A stretch of 64,000 nucleotides of DNA from Diaporthe sp. PMI_573 (lineage: Eukaryota; Ascomycota; Sordariomycetes; Diaporthales; Diaporthaceae): contig JAJTUP010000055.1 in the NCBI GenBank assembly GCA_021399435.1, forward strand, positions 248,001 to 312,000, written 5' to 3'. Made by a program: the position numbers and the translations under genes. Below the pieces are notes generated by a model that was not told the origin of the DNA, did not search any database, and saw only the letters and a list, made by a program, of their open reading frames with translations. Position 1 is the first letter of the stretch. Each line of letters starts with the position of its first letter. Of this stretch, positions 24,516 to 36,132 are shown piece by piece.

Positions 24516-25911
24516 TGGAGTCTGACAAGGCACGGAGTGGTAACGGTGTGGTGTGGTGCGGTGTGTCGAATTTCTTTCAACTTTCTTATCGTGCTCGGTA
24601 GACCGAATAAACAAACTTCCCGACCTGGTAACCCCAATGTCCCGAGCACGGACTTGGGTCACATGTCATTTCTACACTAATGTTGACAGTGTCTCTGGCA
24701 GTTCACAGGCTGGGGTTTGCGCCATCCGCACTTGGAACCGGGACATGTCATCCGATTTGGAATTGTCTCGTGGGGTCCGCGTCAGATCGGACCGTGTGCC
24801 GTGCTGGGTTCTGGTGCTTGGCATATGGACAGTCACTGCAGGTTACGACTCACTGCCGCTGCATGGCACATGAAGGCCCCTTTGCGACTGCCCACGAAGA
24901 TCTCCCGTTTGTTGATACCGTTGGTTAGGGCTTTGCTGCATAGTCGACGAGCCAAGCCTGTTTGCTCCAGCACGAACTCGGCCGCGTCACTAGATCGTAT
25001 TAGTACACCGCGAAGTCTTCACCACGACGCCAGATATCCGTCATGAGAATCAGAGGTGGAAGCGTTGTTCGCCTAAACTAACAAAGACGAGGACTAGGGA
25101 CGGATGACCACGGGGACTCCAACGCCGAGGGCTGGGAGTACCCGGGGTCGCTGGCATCGGGAATGGTTCTGCGGTCCACCACTGCCAGATCAATGCCCCC
25201 CATACAGAGGTGGGACGTGCTTTCACAGCAGAGAGGTATTGAGATTAAACCCTGACTGGTTGGTTTCACTCCTGGGTCAAGCCCTACCCGTACAAAACGC
25301 CACGGTCTCACCCCTCAGACCGTACTCTTGTCGATCGAGGCTTCTCTTCTCTCCAATCACCTACTTTAGAGACACAATGTGATCCCAACTCCACACCTGC
25401 CTCTTCCAAGTGGGTTCCATTCAACTTGCCCAATCTGTTAAAGATTCCATGTCCGGCACCAATCTTAGACCTCAAAGAGTGCTCAAAGGCCAGCGTAAGA
25501 AAGGGTAGAAGATATCAAGGCTGGGGTATTGAGATAGTAGTGAATGGGGGGCGGGCTCTGTCTCGCAACGACAAACGGGTCCCGTTCCCCCTGTAGAAAC
25601 GGGTTGTTGACTATACTAGTTAATAAGCTCACTGTGTTACACAGAGAAAGAACATGGGCGCAATATGCCTGCTCTAGCCTAGGATTCACATGGGGGGTTG
25701 GGTTCCATCATTGGTGGATCTTGGTAGATCTTGAGTTCGCTTAGAGTATCCACGCTAACAGCCAAACAAAGTTGAAAATGCTCCGCCCCCCTGGTCGTTT
25801 CACGTCGTTTTCCCGCTGTCTCGTTCACTTCCTGACATGCAAAGCCTCACGATCGAGTGAGTGAGCTATATGCAAAACTATGTACAAGGGGCCGGCCCGG
25901 GTCCTCGATCA
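24516..25911. other. Intergenic between convergent genes
   Basis: This is the shared 3' region of the F-box gene (plus) and the esterase gene (minus). I see no supported gene. A short G/C-rich palindromic piece (25890-25900) lies just beyond the esterase stop. Confidence 0.5.
24606..24611 (+). terminator. Probable poly(A) signal of the F-box gene
   Basis: AATAAA lies 91 bases after the stop codon, in T-rich surroundings, at a typical distance for fungal 3' ends. Confidence 0.5.
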
Positions 25912-27094
25912 TCAACACCTCGCCAGCCAGCCTGCCACGCCCCTCGTCATGTAGCCGTCCCGGATGCCGACCGACATGTCCAGGCTCGCCTGGCAGTGCA
26001 TCTCGTTGGGGCAGATGATGAGCTGCGCGTCCGGGCCGCCGCCCCTGGGGGCCTTTGTCTTGGCGTCGAGTGAGCCGACCCGGACCTCCCGGGCGCCCAT
26101 CATCTTGGCCGTGTGGCAGACGTCGTCGCGATAGACCTCGTCGGCGCCGACGACCAGCAGCAGCTTCTCGGCCCTGGCGCCGTTCCAGAAGCCCCTGGGG
26201 GCCAGGACGGGGGCGGCCCAGACGTCGGCCTCGGGCTTCCAGCTGGCGGTGATGGCGACGAGGCTGTGCTCGCTCATGAAGTCCTTGCCCGAGTTGGTGC
26301 GGAAGCTCTCGGCGGTGGCGAGGTTGGCGGTGCGGGGCGAGATGGCGAGGGCGCCCCTGAACTTGTCGGCCGGGGCGGGCGGCAGGGCCAGCGGGGTGAT
26401 GCCGGGCTTGGGCTGCTGCAGGTGGGCCAGGACGGCGAGGGCCATGTTGCCGCCGGCGGACTCGCCGCCGATGATGATGTCGGCCGGGCTGCGGTACATC
26501 AGGATCAGGCGGAGTGCGGCGACGGCCTGGGCAAGCTGGCCCGGGTACTCGCACTCTGGTACCAGGGTATACTCGAGCAGCACGGGCGAGGCGCGGGCGA
26601 TGCGGGCGGACGAGACGGCGAAGGCGGGGGAGTGGAGGGGCACAATGAAGCCGCCGCCGCTACGATGTGGTCAGCATTGCCTCGCCGCGGGCAAGAGGCG
26701 GGATTCAGACATACTGGAAGTACAGCAGGATGGGACCCTTCTGGGCCAGCTTGCAGTCGATGAAGTGCAGCATGGCCGGGGGGAAGCCATCAGTGTCGTC
26801 GACCAGGATCGGCTGGTGTGTCAGGTCATTTGCGGCGCAGTAGTCGGCGACGGTCTTGCCCGTGGTGTTTGACACAAAGACCCTGAGCTGCCTGGGCTTC
26901 AGCAGGCTGATGGCAGTCCCGAAGCTGGCGGCGGCGTTGCGCCTCAGGGACCTGGCGCACAGGATGCCCTGCCTCCACTGCCGGTACGAGTTTGAGAGGA
27001 AGAATGACAGGATGGTGCCGGCGACGGCGGGGAGGATGGTGAGCAGGGTGGAGAGCTCGCCGGCGGTGAGCTTTGGGCGGGTGTGGCTCGACAT
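25912..27094 (-). CDS. Alpha/beta hydrolase, HSL-type esterase/lipase
   Basis: This is a carboxylesterase or lipase of the hormone-sensitive-lipase family (alpha/beta hydrolase 3); the natural substrate is unknown. The exons are 26715-27094 and 25912-26659 (55-bp intron, GTATGT donor), giving 375 residues. The intron splits the His codon of the oxyanion-hole motif HGGG (127-130). The nucleophile elbow is GESAGG (Ser194). Candidate acid and base are in VVGADEVYRDDV and CPNEMHCQ near the C-terminus, in the expected order. Residues about 14-33 (LSTLLTILPAVAGTILSFFL) form one hydrophobic segment, probably a membrane anchor or signal anchor, so the enzyme is likely membrane-associated. The coding sequence is very GC-rich at third positions. 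Similar proteins are annotated as arylacetamide-deacetylase-like. Confidence 0.9.
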
Positions 27095-27769
27095 GGCTTT
27101 GCCTTCTCTCTCTCTCTCTCTGTGTCTCTCTCTTGATGATGTTACAGAGTCCAGTCCTGTTCGTGGTGTTGGGCCCAGGTTAAATTGAAAATCATGTCCC
27201 CCCCTTCCTGAACAAGGTTAAGGAGAATATTCAGCCCATCTTTCGTTTCCCTGTGGCGCGAGGAGGATTGGCAGGCAGGCCCGCTATATAATGCGCCGCC
27301 GTCCGATGATGCACCCACGAGGTGCCTGGCCTTCCTGTTTGGGTAATGCCACAAGTTCAAGCTTCCCGGGCCGGACGTGATGAGCCAATCGTAACTGTCG
27401 ACACCGGCAGTCACGCCCGCCCTGTCGGTAGTGCGGGCATGTTGCTGCCAGCTACATGGCCGGTCCCTTAAGCTTTCCGCCTTGTGGGGGGGGGGGGTGG
27501 GAGGGAGGAGGTTGCCCTTGCGCAGATCTCGGCCAGGCCTCACAAGCCTATCGGATCTCGACACGCCCGGGTGCTACCCTCGCAGGCCTCGCTGATCTCC
27601 CTTCGAGAACATCCACTGCCGACGCCATCTGTCTTGTCTGCCTGTACGCTGACACGGTTTCACCTACACTGGCCCGCTCGGAGGTTTTCTCTTGTGAAAC
27701 GAGGGTCCTCTCAACGTCTGTCGTCTGTGCCCACGTTTGGCCGACACCACACATGTCAGCCTTGTTGTC

Positions 27770-27800
27770 GTTTTTTTTTTTTTGTTTTTTTTTTTGTTTT
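27770..27800. repeat. T homopolymer tract
   Basis: Two T runs of 12-13 bases are separated by single G bases. It is low-complexity sequence in the gene-poor interval. Confidence 0.9.
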
Positions 27801-29172
27801 GGCTCCGTTCCCTTTCCCTTCCCGCCCCGTCCCTGCTCTACCATCGCACAATATCACCCCAGCATCCCATTACACGTCTGCACCTCTGACCAGCCTATCG
27901 GCGGCCCCTCAGGGCCCCCATAAACTTCGGTGACAGCTGCCATCACCGTCTCCTCCGCCCCCTCCGCCCCCAACAGCGTGACCGATAGGCTGCTCATCTC
28001 AGGGTGGGCAGCGGGCAGCCCCGCCCCCGGCCCCTTCCCCTTTTCTTGTTTCTTGGATGTCGTTTATGCCTCGACACCGACGAGGCCCCAAGAGAAATCA
28101 CTCCTGATACTTCGACCGACGACTCAGTGGCAGCTTGCGGTGCCACATCATGCCCTCCGCTCAAACCTCGCCCTCTGCACACACTTCATTGCTCGAGGCT
28201 GTGATCCGGACCGGGGGACCGGGGGACCCAGGCCGTCTGAACTTCACAACGACAACATGTCAGAACGGCCAGGGGGATATCGGAACACCTCCGACCTCAA
28301 GAGGACACACCTCCTGCGACAGATGGACAGAGCCGTGTTTTGCCGCAGACCGATGCAGACCAGGCAGAGAGCCCGTGGCCTGCTGGGCAGCAACCTGGTC
28401 GGAGACTCGGTTCCCGGGCTATGCAACCCGCTGCTATGATCGACTCCCAGAATGCGGGCCTGTGTTGCGACGGCCGCAAAACTAATCTAACTTGATCTGC
28501 CTCAAGGCAGTGTGACGAGTGCCACTTCATTATGCATAAGCATGATGCGTGGGGCGGCCTATTACCCTTTGCTTCTACTAGACAGCACAATGTCTCTCTT
28601 GCAGTCTGGTACACTAACGAACATGACAGCGATGCCATACGAAATGCTGCAGTAGTCTGTGACGTTGAGCATCGTCGCATCTGCCGCTGAAATGGACCCC
28701 TTCCTTCCGATCTTGTGCCAGTGTGACCGGCCTTACAAGGGCTTGCACGTGGGTGCGAACATAACGTGGCGTCTACTGTAGAACTCCACGGACGAAGGCC
28801 ACGGGTGGGAAGATCCTGTAGGTAAAAGTGTGGGTAAGTTCAAGATGCCGTTGGGTCGAAGCAGATGCCCCTTGTTCTCTGAGCTACGCTTGGGGCTACC
28901 TTGTGCCCCATACCAACTTGGCCAAGAACAGCAAGCCCTTCGTCGCCCCTCTTCTACGCGGCCTTCTGTGAGTGCTCGTCAGGACTGTCCATGGTCATGG
29001 TCACTTGGCTCCCTTCTACACACCTTTCATTCAGTCCCAGAGCCCCCCCGGGGGGGGGCCAGCAGGACGACATGTGTCCTGCCTCTGCAACACCCTCCTG
29101 TGCAATATGTGCCATTGAGATTCAAGAATAGTCAAGGAGAGCCCTCGACACTGTCGCCCCAGCCTCACCGCA

Positions 29173-30212
29173 TGAGCGGCCTCCGTGGTCTCCTCTTTAT
29201 CGCCACAGTGTCCAGTACTGAATACCGAAACGGGCACAGGGTCCTCGCGAGAAAGGACATTGGAACGGGTCTCCACATCTTCATACATCCAAGTGAAAAG
29301 GACTTTGCTGTTACTGCTGATGATAGTGATGAGGAGGTAACGAATGTTATGCCAACCAGCATGGAGCCTCTGGTTTTCGTTCCAGGGGCCTACCGAGAGG
29401 CGAACCGCTGGCATACATGATAGGCGGCCGTCGACCTAGTCAGCCTGGAAGACATGCGGGCAGCAAGGCCGTAGCCACAACCTCCGAAGATCTCCAGGCA
29501 TGAAGTCCGACCTCCACGTCGTTACTAACATTGTCTCGCGCCCGCGTCGCGATCGTCGATTCCTGTTACTCGACCACAAAAAAGCGAATGTCGACATGGT
29601 CAACATCTACATACAAGTGAGGCACCGCCGCTCCATAAGTTTTGCAGGGAACTGCACCTGGCTCCTCGTGGGCCCCTTGCCGAATGCCCTCACAATCCCA
29701 AAATGCTACCTTATCCGCAACGGCGTCCGTTACACGTGCGAGACGGGTTTGGATGTATGATAGAGACACTCGAGAGTTGCTGGACAGTCGACCTAGCATT
29801 CAACTTCGTTGACCGAGATGTATGTTCTCAGCATGTCGAGCAATGAGACTGGTTGGATCACAATAATTCCGACGCAACAGCGGCGGAGGTGTACTTCTTC
29901 AACTACCATGAGAAGATCGTGCTCCTAGTTGCTCATACCCTTGCGATTGTGGCAGCATGGGGCACGGGTGCTCGTGCACGATTAATACAAGCAGTTGGCG
30001 ATGCCTTCTGGCCGTACGGCCCTCCTATCCTGTGTGCCGTCCTGGGAGCTGTCCGCGGAGGGCCTGGAGCGAGACCAGGCTTGCGCGACATCGGAAGGGG
30101 TGATCTAGTAAAACCTGCCCAGCCATCTTCGTCACAACCGCACAGAGATCTCAATTCTTGCCCTTCAGCTGGACTGGACTGGGCGACGTGTCTACTTAGT
30201 AACTGGCTTTGA
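29173..30212 (+). other. Possible small or decayed gene (three protein-like open segments)
   Basis: Three consecutive plus-strand segments have balanced amino-acid composition, unlike the surrounding low-complexity frames: 29173-29420 (MSGLRGLLFIATVSSTEYR..., acidic end DDSDEEV), 29500-29760 (MKSDLHVVTNIVSRPRRDRR...) and 29853-30212 (VYFFNYHEKIVLLVAHTLAI..., partly hydrophobic). They are in different frames, and I could not join them with convincing splice sites. They could be three exons, two neighbouring small genes, a decayed gene, or chance. No family is recognised. Confidence 0.2.
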
Positions 30213-31196
30213 GACCTTGCGGGAGATAGATAGCTAGCGGAAGACCTGGTAAGATGAGGCCCAGCTCATTACTATCAGGTCAACCCAACATGGGAGAGAC
30301 ATCACATGGTACAGGAGAGTCACGCCCTGAGGTTCCCTTTTGCCGCACCACCCGGGCCTAACCACACATCCAAATCAACAGGTAGATGCTGTTCCAAAGA
30401 CCAGACATACTGCCCCAGAGCCGATTTGTAACCTCTCGGTATTTGAACAAGCTCTCTTCTGTCCAGTCCCCGATACCAGGTTATACACCTGGCCTCCACC
30501 ATACTTGCCAGAGTAGCCTATCTGCTGGCGTCCTGGCTTCAAATAGACTGCGGGTTCAAGCCACCAATCGCAACATTTGTACGAACCATGTGGCCCAAAC
30601 AGTTGCATGGAACGGCTGACCCTGGATCTTGGAGCCTGTGGGCAGGGAATGCCTCCAGACAACGCCGCTGCTGTTGGCGGCTCAAAGTCTAGAGTCATCT
30701 TGCTATTGCACCAGGGGGACGACCTCGCCGTGGTCCTGGACAGGCTGACACTTATACCAAGCTTCTTTGCCCTTCAGTGGCCACAGATGGTCACGCGTGT
30801 AGCACCTTGTGTGTCCGCCATCATGTTCAGGGGATAAACACCTGGAGAGCAATTGCTTAGGTAGGTCTGCGAAATCCTCACCTGCAAAACATGGCCTTGA
30901 CAAAAGGCCAGTAAAGTAGTCCAGGAATAGTTCCAGGAATGGCTTGCGCACGGATTCCACTGGCACGGACTGCTCCACACCTCTTGAAAATCAAGTCAAA
31001 ACGACTCGGGCTGAGAGGGCGACCTCATGAATGATATTTGCATTCCGGATTCAGGAGTCGTGGTTGGAAGCTGAATGATACGAGGTAAAGATGGACAGGT
31101 CTGAGTGTGCCCCACACAAAAGGTCCGCTGGCGAGCATCACGCCAATGCAGATTTCCTCGTCCGGCAGACAGGGCTGAGCCTGGGGCGGAATGGTA

Positions 31197-31221
31197 TAGC
31201 CACACTGCCGCAGTGTGGCTA
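31197..31221. repeat. Perfect 11-bp inverted repeat (hairpin)
   Basis: TAGCCACACTG and its exact complement are separated by CCG. The hairpin stands alone in non-coding DNA, not beside a recognised gene end. Confidence 0.85.
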
Positions 31222-33714
31222 CTCGACATATCCCTTGGCCCTGAATTGCTGGGCGCCTGGGCCGATTCCCCACATTCGTTGATGGAAATAAGTATTGGTA
31301 TAAAAGATGGCGTGTCTATACAAGAAGCGTGCTATTTACGAGTGCTCTGCCATCCCTCGCCCAACCGTCCACAGCTTGAGTCTTTGGATCACTGGATTGC
31401 ATGCACAAGAGGGTTACCTGGGCGACATCGGCGTGTTGGTTCAGCGGTCAGATTCCTAGGAAACTGCTGTCCGGACTCATTTGCCTTGAAAAACCCAAGT
31501 GATACATCTAGCATCGTCCGAAGGCGGCTGCATGTCGACATCGGTGGCAGCAGGACACGAAGTACAAGCCACTGGAGTCAGCACAAGGCTGGGCGGATGC
31601 CGACCCCAGTGTATGAAATGCCAAGGCGTTGAGACCCCTGATCCTGCGAGCTCCACCTGCGCACAGCCCTTGCGGTATCCCAGGGCTCCACATACCCTGT
31701 TAGGCCAATCGCCAACGGTCTATCCCACGAGGCGCGCACAGGCGCGCTCAGCAATGGCCGGGAGAAGACACTTCCTAGTGGTCAGCGAACGACTCCGGGG
31801 GAGCGAGGACAAGACCCAAGAATGAAATCGGTTGCCAATGTCATTGATCAGGTGCCCACGCGGGTGAGTCGGCCTCGGGCTGCTGGCCCTGGTCATGGTG
31901 TAAAAGAAGAATTGTGCGCTCGAGGGCCTGTGGATCCAGCAATCTTGTCGTTGGTCTCGACTTGCGGCAAGCTTCAATGAAGATCAGATCCTCATTTGCC
32001 GTGCTGCGTCCAGATTCAGCTTTCAGCACCAAGATAAAAAAAAATAAAAAAATTCGCTTACCGCACCGCATCAGGGCGAAGCAGAAGAGGGAAGGCGGTT
32101 GCGAGCGTGGGGACCATCTCCCTGAGGCTGGTCTGGCTCGACAGGAGACGAGTTTGTTTGAAGGCTAGTCCCCCTGCCAAGGCTAAAGCATGATGGCCGA
32201 GTAAAGTTGCGGCTTGCTCGATCCTCCATCGTTTCCAGGCCCAAAATGTTCGGCCGCCATCATCGGCACTAGACAGTAAAAGCCAGTCCGGTTAGGTTCT
32301 GGTCTGACGCCTGGCCACGTGAATGGTTGCGCAACGTGGTGGCCGCCAATGGGAGCGAGATCCTGGCCAAGCGGCCCCTAATTTGCGATGACATGCTTGC
32401 GAAGCCTTCCCCAGGCATCTGATCCATCCACAGTCCTCTTGGAGCTTTGACACCCGTCGTTTGCCATCGAGATGCGTCCGACCCGCAATGGGACTGCGGA
32501 TTTGCGCACGTGAGAGGTGGTAGCAGATGGCCCGTGGCCGTAATGCACAGTACTGTGTAGTAGCGCCGAGTGCTGAGGGCTAGCACTTTCTTAAGGTTCC
32601 AAAAATGCGTGACGAGGTAAAAACCTTGACGGCTTGGCCGTTGGCGAGATCCCTGCGCATGACATGATCTGCTGTCTGCTGTGGCAGCGCGATGTTGCTG
32701 CAGCCAGGGGGTAGAAACTGGCATGCCAGGTTATCCGATGAACTGCTTGCGGCGGCGTTGGTCCTGTCATGATGTGGCCAGGACCGCCCAAGCCGTGTGT
32801 TTCACGCCCTGGGTATGCGCGCGCCCGTGGGTTTGTGGGCAGCTGTTTGGGACGTCGAAGTTTACCAAGCTACTGCTGTGTAGACAGCCCACCGCCCCTT
32901 GCTGCTCTCACCTTATCTTCCTTCCCCTCGACGCCTCATCTCGCCCAAGACCCGCAAAGCACATGGCTGCTGATGGCAAGGCACACTCGAGTGCAGCATC
33001 GGGTCATTGCTGCAATCTCTGCCTCGAATCGCCAATTTCTCCCGCTGACACGTCTGCCTCCTGCACCACACTATCGGCCACGTTAATTTACACCACACCA
33101 CACTACCGCGTCGCCCACCGAGACAAGCTCTAAGCTGGGCGCCGAGCAAGGTCCTGCACGCACATCTTGGTAGCGAGGACTAGCCAGGGGTCCCTGGCCA
33201 CCAAGACCCGGCCGGTTGAACCTGGTCTGCTGGTCCAGCCCGCCCAGCCCGCCAGCCCGCGTCCGCTGTGTGGGACCAGCATCCCCAGCATCCCTCCATG
33301 GCCCATTTGCTTTTTCCGGCCTCCCACTTCGCGACATTTGTACCGTGCTCCGTCCACCGACCAGCTCCCTCTTGTCCTGACACTCCCCGCCCTCGCCGAG
33401 GACGCCCTGTCTGTGCTGCCACTGCACAACTCCAAGAAGGGCCAGCTACCACCGCCACGACAGAACTGAGCAGCACCACGCCTGATGCACCACGACTTGA
33501 CAAATCGACACTGACCGGCACAGTCTCCACAAGCGCGAACACCCCCCCCCCGCGGGTACCGCATGTTCGTTGTTCTGTTGCGTTGTTCCAGCAACTCGCA
33601 GCCAACCGTACCTCGGAGTACCGTCATGATACCCTTGGCATGACCCCGTTTTCGTGACCCACAGCCCGACCGACCTGGAACCTCTGGCCCCCGGTCCTGG
33701 AAACCAGAAGAGAA

Positions 33715-35211
33715 ATGATTGCACGCCAGACATTACGAGTCGGGGTCATCGTTGGCATTTGCATTGGTGCCCTTGGAGTCCTCTGTGTCGCCGCCGTTGT
33801 TCTGCGGGCCTGCTGCTGCACGGAACGGAACTCGAGACAAATGCCGCGCACAGCAACCTCGGAGGACTTGAAGGACGAGGCGTTCGAGATGAGGGAGGAG
33901 GTCCCGAGGACTCGGATCGGGCGAGTCTTCTCCAGGATCATCTCCAGGCGACGGAAACCTCGAGGCCAGGACTTCTACGAGCTTTCCAGGGACAGCTCCC
34001 ACCCGGGAAGAGACTCGGTCAACAGACATCGTGCGTTCCACGGGTCGCACGCCGAATTGGACGGCACCGGGCTCAGTTCGGGCGCGGGGGCGAGGTATTG
34101 GCGGAACCAGAGCACGGACGGGTTGACGGCGTACCAGAGGGCGCTCCAGAAGCTGGACAGGGAGGCCATGGGACCGGCGCAAGCCCACGCGCCAGCAGCG
34201 AGAAACTCGATGCATGAGATCGGCTTCGAAGACAATGACTACCGGCCACAAGGACCATCACCACCTGCATCTGCGCCGTACGACCAAGCCCACTATAATT
34301 CGCTGCCGTCAATGCCCTCGCCGGCAACTCCTCGCTTTTCAACTAGGCCGAATCGCCGCTTCGATGTCCCCTCCCCAATAACCATCGCGCCCCAAAAGGC
34401 GTCAGCGTCGGTTGTGAAGAGCTCCACCAACGCCGACTCGTCCTTCATATCCTACTCACCATATCAGTATCACACGCCTCACACGGTCTCGCCCCTGCCA
34501 ACCGCCGATGCTGGCCCGATTTCCAGACATGGGCCTCCGTCTTCATACTCATCCCAATCAAACCAATCGAGTCGAGCTTCGCAGTCTCCAGCGTCACTGT
34601 CATTGCGCCGCCCGGTGTCATCCATTAGCAGGAACAACTCAGGTGCCAAGCCGATTGAATCTCGCTCTCTGCCCCCGCCAACCCCGACATACCACCAAAG
34701 TCAACGGGCACCGATCGATACCGAGAACATAATATGTCTCGGCCCCATGCCCGACAACATGCAGTTCCCGTCGCCCTCAAATAATCATTTCAGGTCTCAG
34801 TCGCAGCAGAACCCTCGCTCGCCACCCATGCTCGTCATACCGAACGAACAGCACAGCTCACCCCCATCGCCGAACAGGCCAAGCAGCCCCAACAGCCCCG
34901 TCACCCAGGACCTGTTCCTGCACGATCAGAGCCCACTGGCGCCGTACCAGAGCCCGGTCAAGTCCGTCTTCACGCGCGAGCTCTCCCTGCGCTCGGACCG
35001 ACCAGAGACCGATAGCTCGTACCGTGAGGCCGACCGCCGCGGGTCGACCGATAGCCTGGGCAGCAACTTCACCGTTGAGGAGGAGGCGCGCATCCAGGCC
35101 CAGATCGTCAAGAACCTGTCCATGCTCGGCCAAGAGCGAGTGGGCGGGGAGTTCGACATCGTGCACGTCCCTCAGCCCTCGCCCAGGAGGTACAGCTGGG
35201 AAGAGGTGTAA
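33715..35211 (+). CDS. Single-pass membrane protein with long disordered cytoplasmic tail, function unknown
   Basis: This is a single exon of 498 residues. A transmembrane segment at about 10-32 (GVIVGICIGALGVLCVAAVV) is followed directly by RACCCTERN, a Cys cluster that could be palmitoylated, and then basic residues, so the tail is predicted to be cytoplasmic. The tail is rich in Ser, Pro, Asn and Gln, with many SP and PPTP-type sites and a GRVFSRIISRRRKPRG basic block near residue 70. The end (TVEEEARIQAQIVKNLS to PRRYSWEEV) is less disordered. The layout resembles the TM-plus-tail half of fungal cell-surface sensor or anchoring proteins that have a Ser/Thr-rich ectodomain. Here only about 9 residues precede the membrane segment, so an upstream exon may be missing from the model. 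Confidence 0.8.
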   Translation: MIARQTLRVGVIVGICIGALGVLCVAAVVLRACCCTERNSRQMPRTATSEDLKDEAFEMREEVPRTRIGRVFSRIISRRRKPRGQDFYELSRDSSHPGRDSVNRHRAFHGSHAELDGTGLSSGAGARYWRNQSTDGLTAYQRALQKLDREAMGPAQAHAPAARNSMHEIGFEDNDYRPQGPSPPASAPYDQAHYNSLPSMPSPATPRFSTRPNRRFDVPSPITIAPQKASASVVKSSTNADSSFISYSPYQYHTPHTVSPLPTADAGPISRHGPPSSYSSQSNQSSRASQSPASLSLRRPVSSISRNNSGAKPIESRSLPPPTPTYHQSQRAPIDTENIICLGPMPDNMQFPSPSNNHFRSQSQQNPRSPPMLVIPNEQHSSPPSPNRPSSPNSPVTQDLFLHDQSPLAPYQSPVKSVFTRELSLRSDRPETDSSYREADRRGSTDSLGSNFTVEEEARIQAQIVKNLSMLGQERVGGEFDIVHVPQPSPRRYSWEEV

Positions 35212-36132
35212 TCGAGTGTTCACCAAGCGCCAGTGCAGCAATGCTCTGCTCCAGAGTTGGCCGCAGCCGGTATTGCCGGCCCGACAACGAACTTTTTTTA
35301 AATTTTTTTTAAAGTATATCAGTACGCCCATACGATGTTATAATTCCGGTCCGCTACAGACCTGTCAACCTTGAACAATTTCCTTGATGTCGACTATATG
35401 TATCAATATCTCTGGGCCATTTTCACAATTATCTCTGGCTGGAGGAGTAATGCCCTTTACTCCTATTTCTTTTGACAACCATAACACGCGATGGAGTTCG
35501 GGATTTGGGAAGTCGGGGGGAGGGGTTGATTTTCATTTTTTTTTCCCCCGGGTCAGAACAGGACAATGAGTGACATATATGTACGGTTATAAGGCCAAGA
35601 AAAGGCTTCGCGAGGCGTTATGGTTACGGGGATCGGCTCTGTTTTTGGGGGGTGTCACGGGTGGTGGCCTGAAATAGGTCGCGCAGTGCTGTTGGGTTTT
35701 CAGAAGGTAGGCAGACCGGCCCTACTGCTGCCAACGGACGTACAGACTGTCTGTGTCCAATAATGCACGGGGGCTGCAACGGGGGCTGTACGAGGGCGAA
35801 GAAACCGAGGAGCCATTGGACAATGTCAATGTAGAGGTAGCCATCAAAGCTCAATAAACGATAAACTTATCGAAAAGATGTTGCCTTCGTACGAGTTAGT
35901 AAGCTCAAGTACAGCCTCTTCCTTCATGACAGTCCAGGAACAGCCTAGTAAGGACATTGCGTACGCGGCGAAATTTTGCGAATCCATGGCTCCTTGCCAC
36001 ATAATCCAAGAAGCGTAGCATCTCATCGGTCTCAACGGCCGGCCAGGCTTCCCCGCTGCCATTGGACGCTTCAGCGTGAGTGTTCCACAGAGAAATGGCC
36101 AGGCATCATCCCGCGCGTGTCCGAGGCCCACT
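35212..36132. other. Intergenic between convergent genes
   Basis: This is the 3' region of the membrane-protein gene (plus) and TAH18 (minus). It has T/A-rich runs at 35293-35315 and a T run near 35540. AATAAA occurs at about 35853, but it is 640 bases from the plus-strand stop and so is an unconvincing signal. I see no gene. Confidence 0.5.

Larger units (their letters stand above)
27095..33714. other. 6.6-kb gene-poor region
   Basis: I recognise no gene with confidence. A GA/CT-rich stretch (27103-27135, CTCTCT repeats) marks the esterase promoter side. A T homopolymer lies at 27770-27800. A set of three protein-like frames at 29173-30212 is listed separately. A perfect 11-bp inverted repeat with a 3-nt loop is at 31197-31221. 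The 33130-33700 part is C-rich and leads into the membrane-protein gene; one frame there encodes a Ser/Thr/Pro-rich segment that might be an upstream exon. I see no transposon hallmark and no complete tRNA. Confidence 0.5.

Noticed and set aside
25847..26763. Long open frames antisense and frame-shifted to the esterase gene (235 and 216 codons)
   Set aside because: These are shadows of a very GC-rich coding sequence. The real frame has the HGGG, GESAGG and His motifs.
31432..31475. TTGGTTCAGCGGTCAGATTC, similar to the 5' half of tRNA-Gly
   Set aside because: The 3' half lacks the anticodon stem, T arm and acceptor complement.
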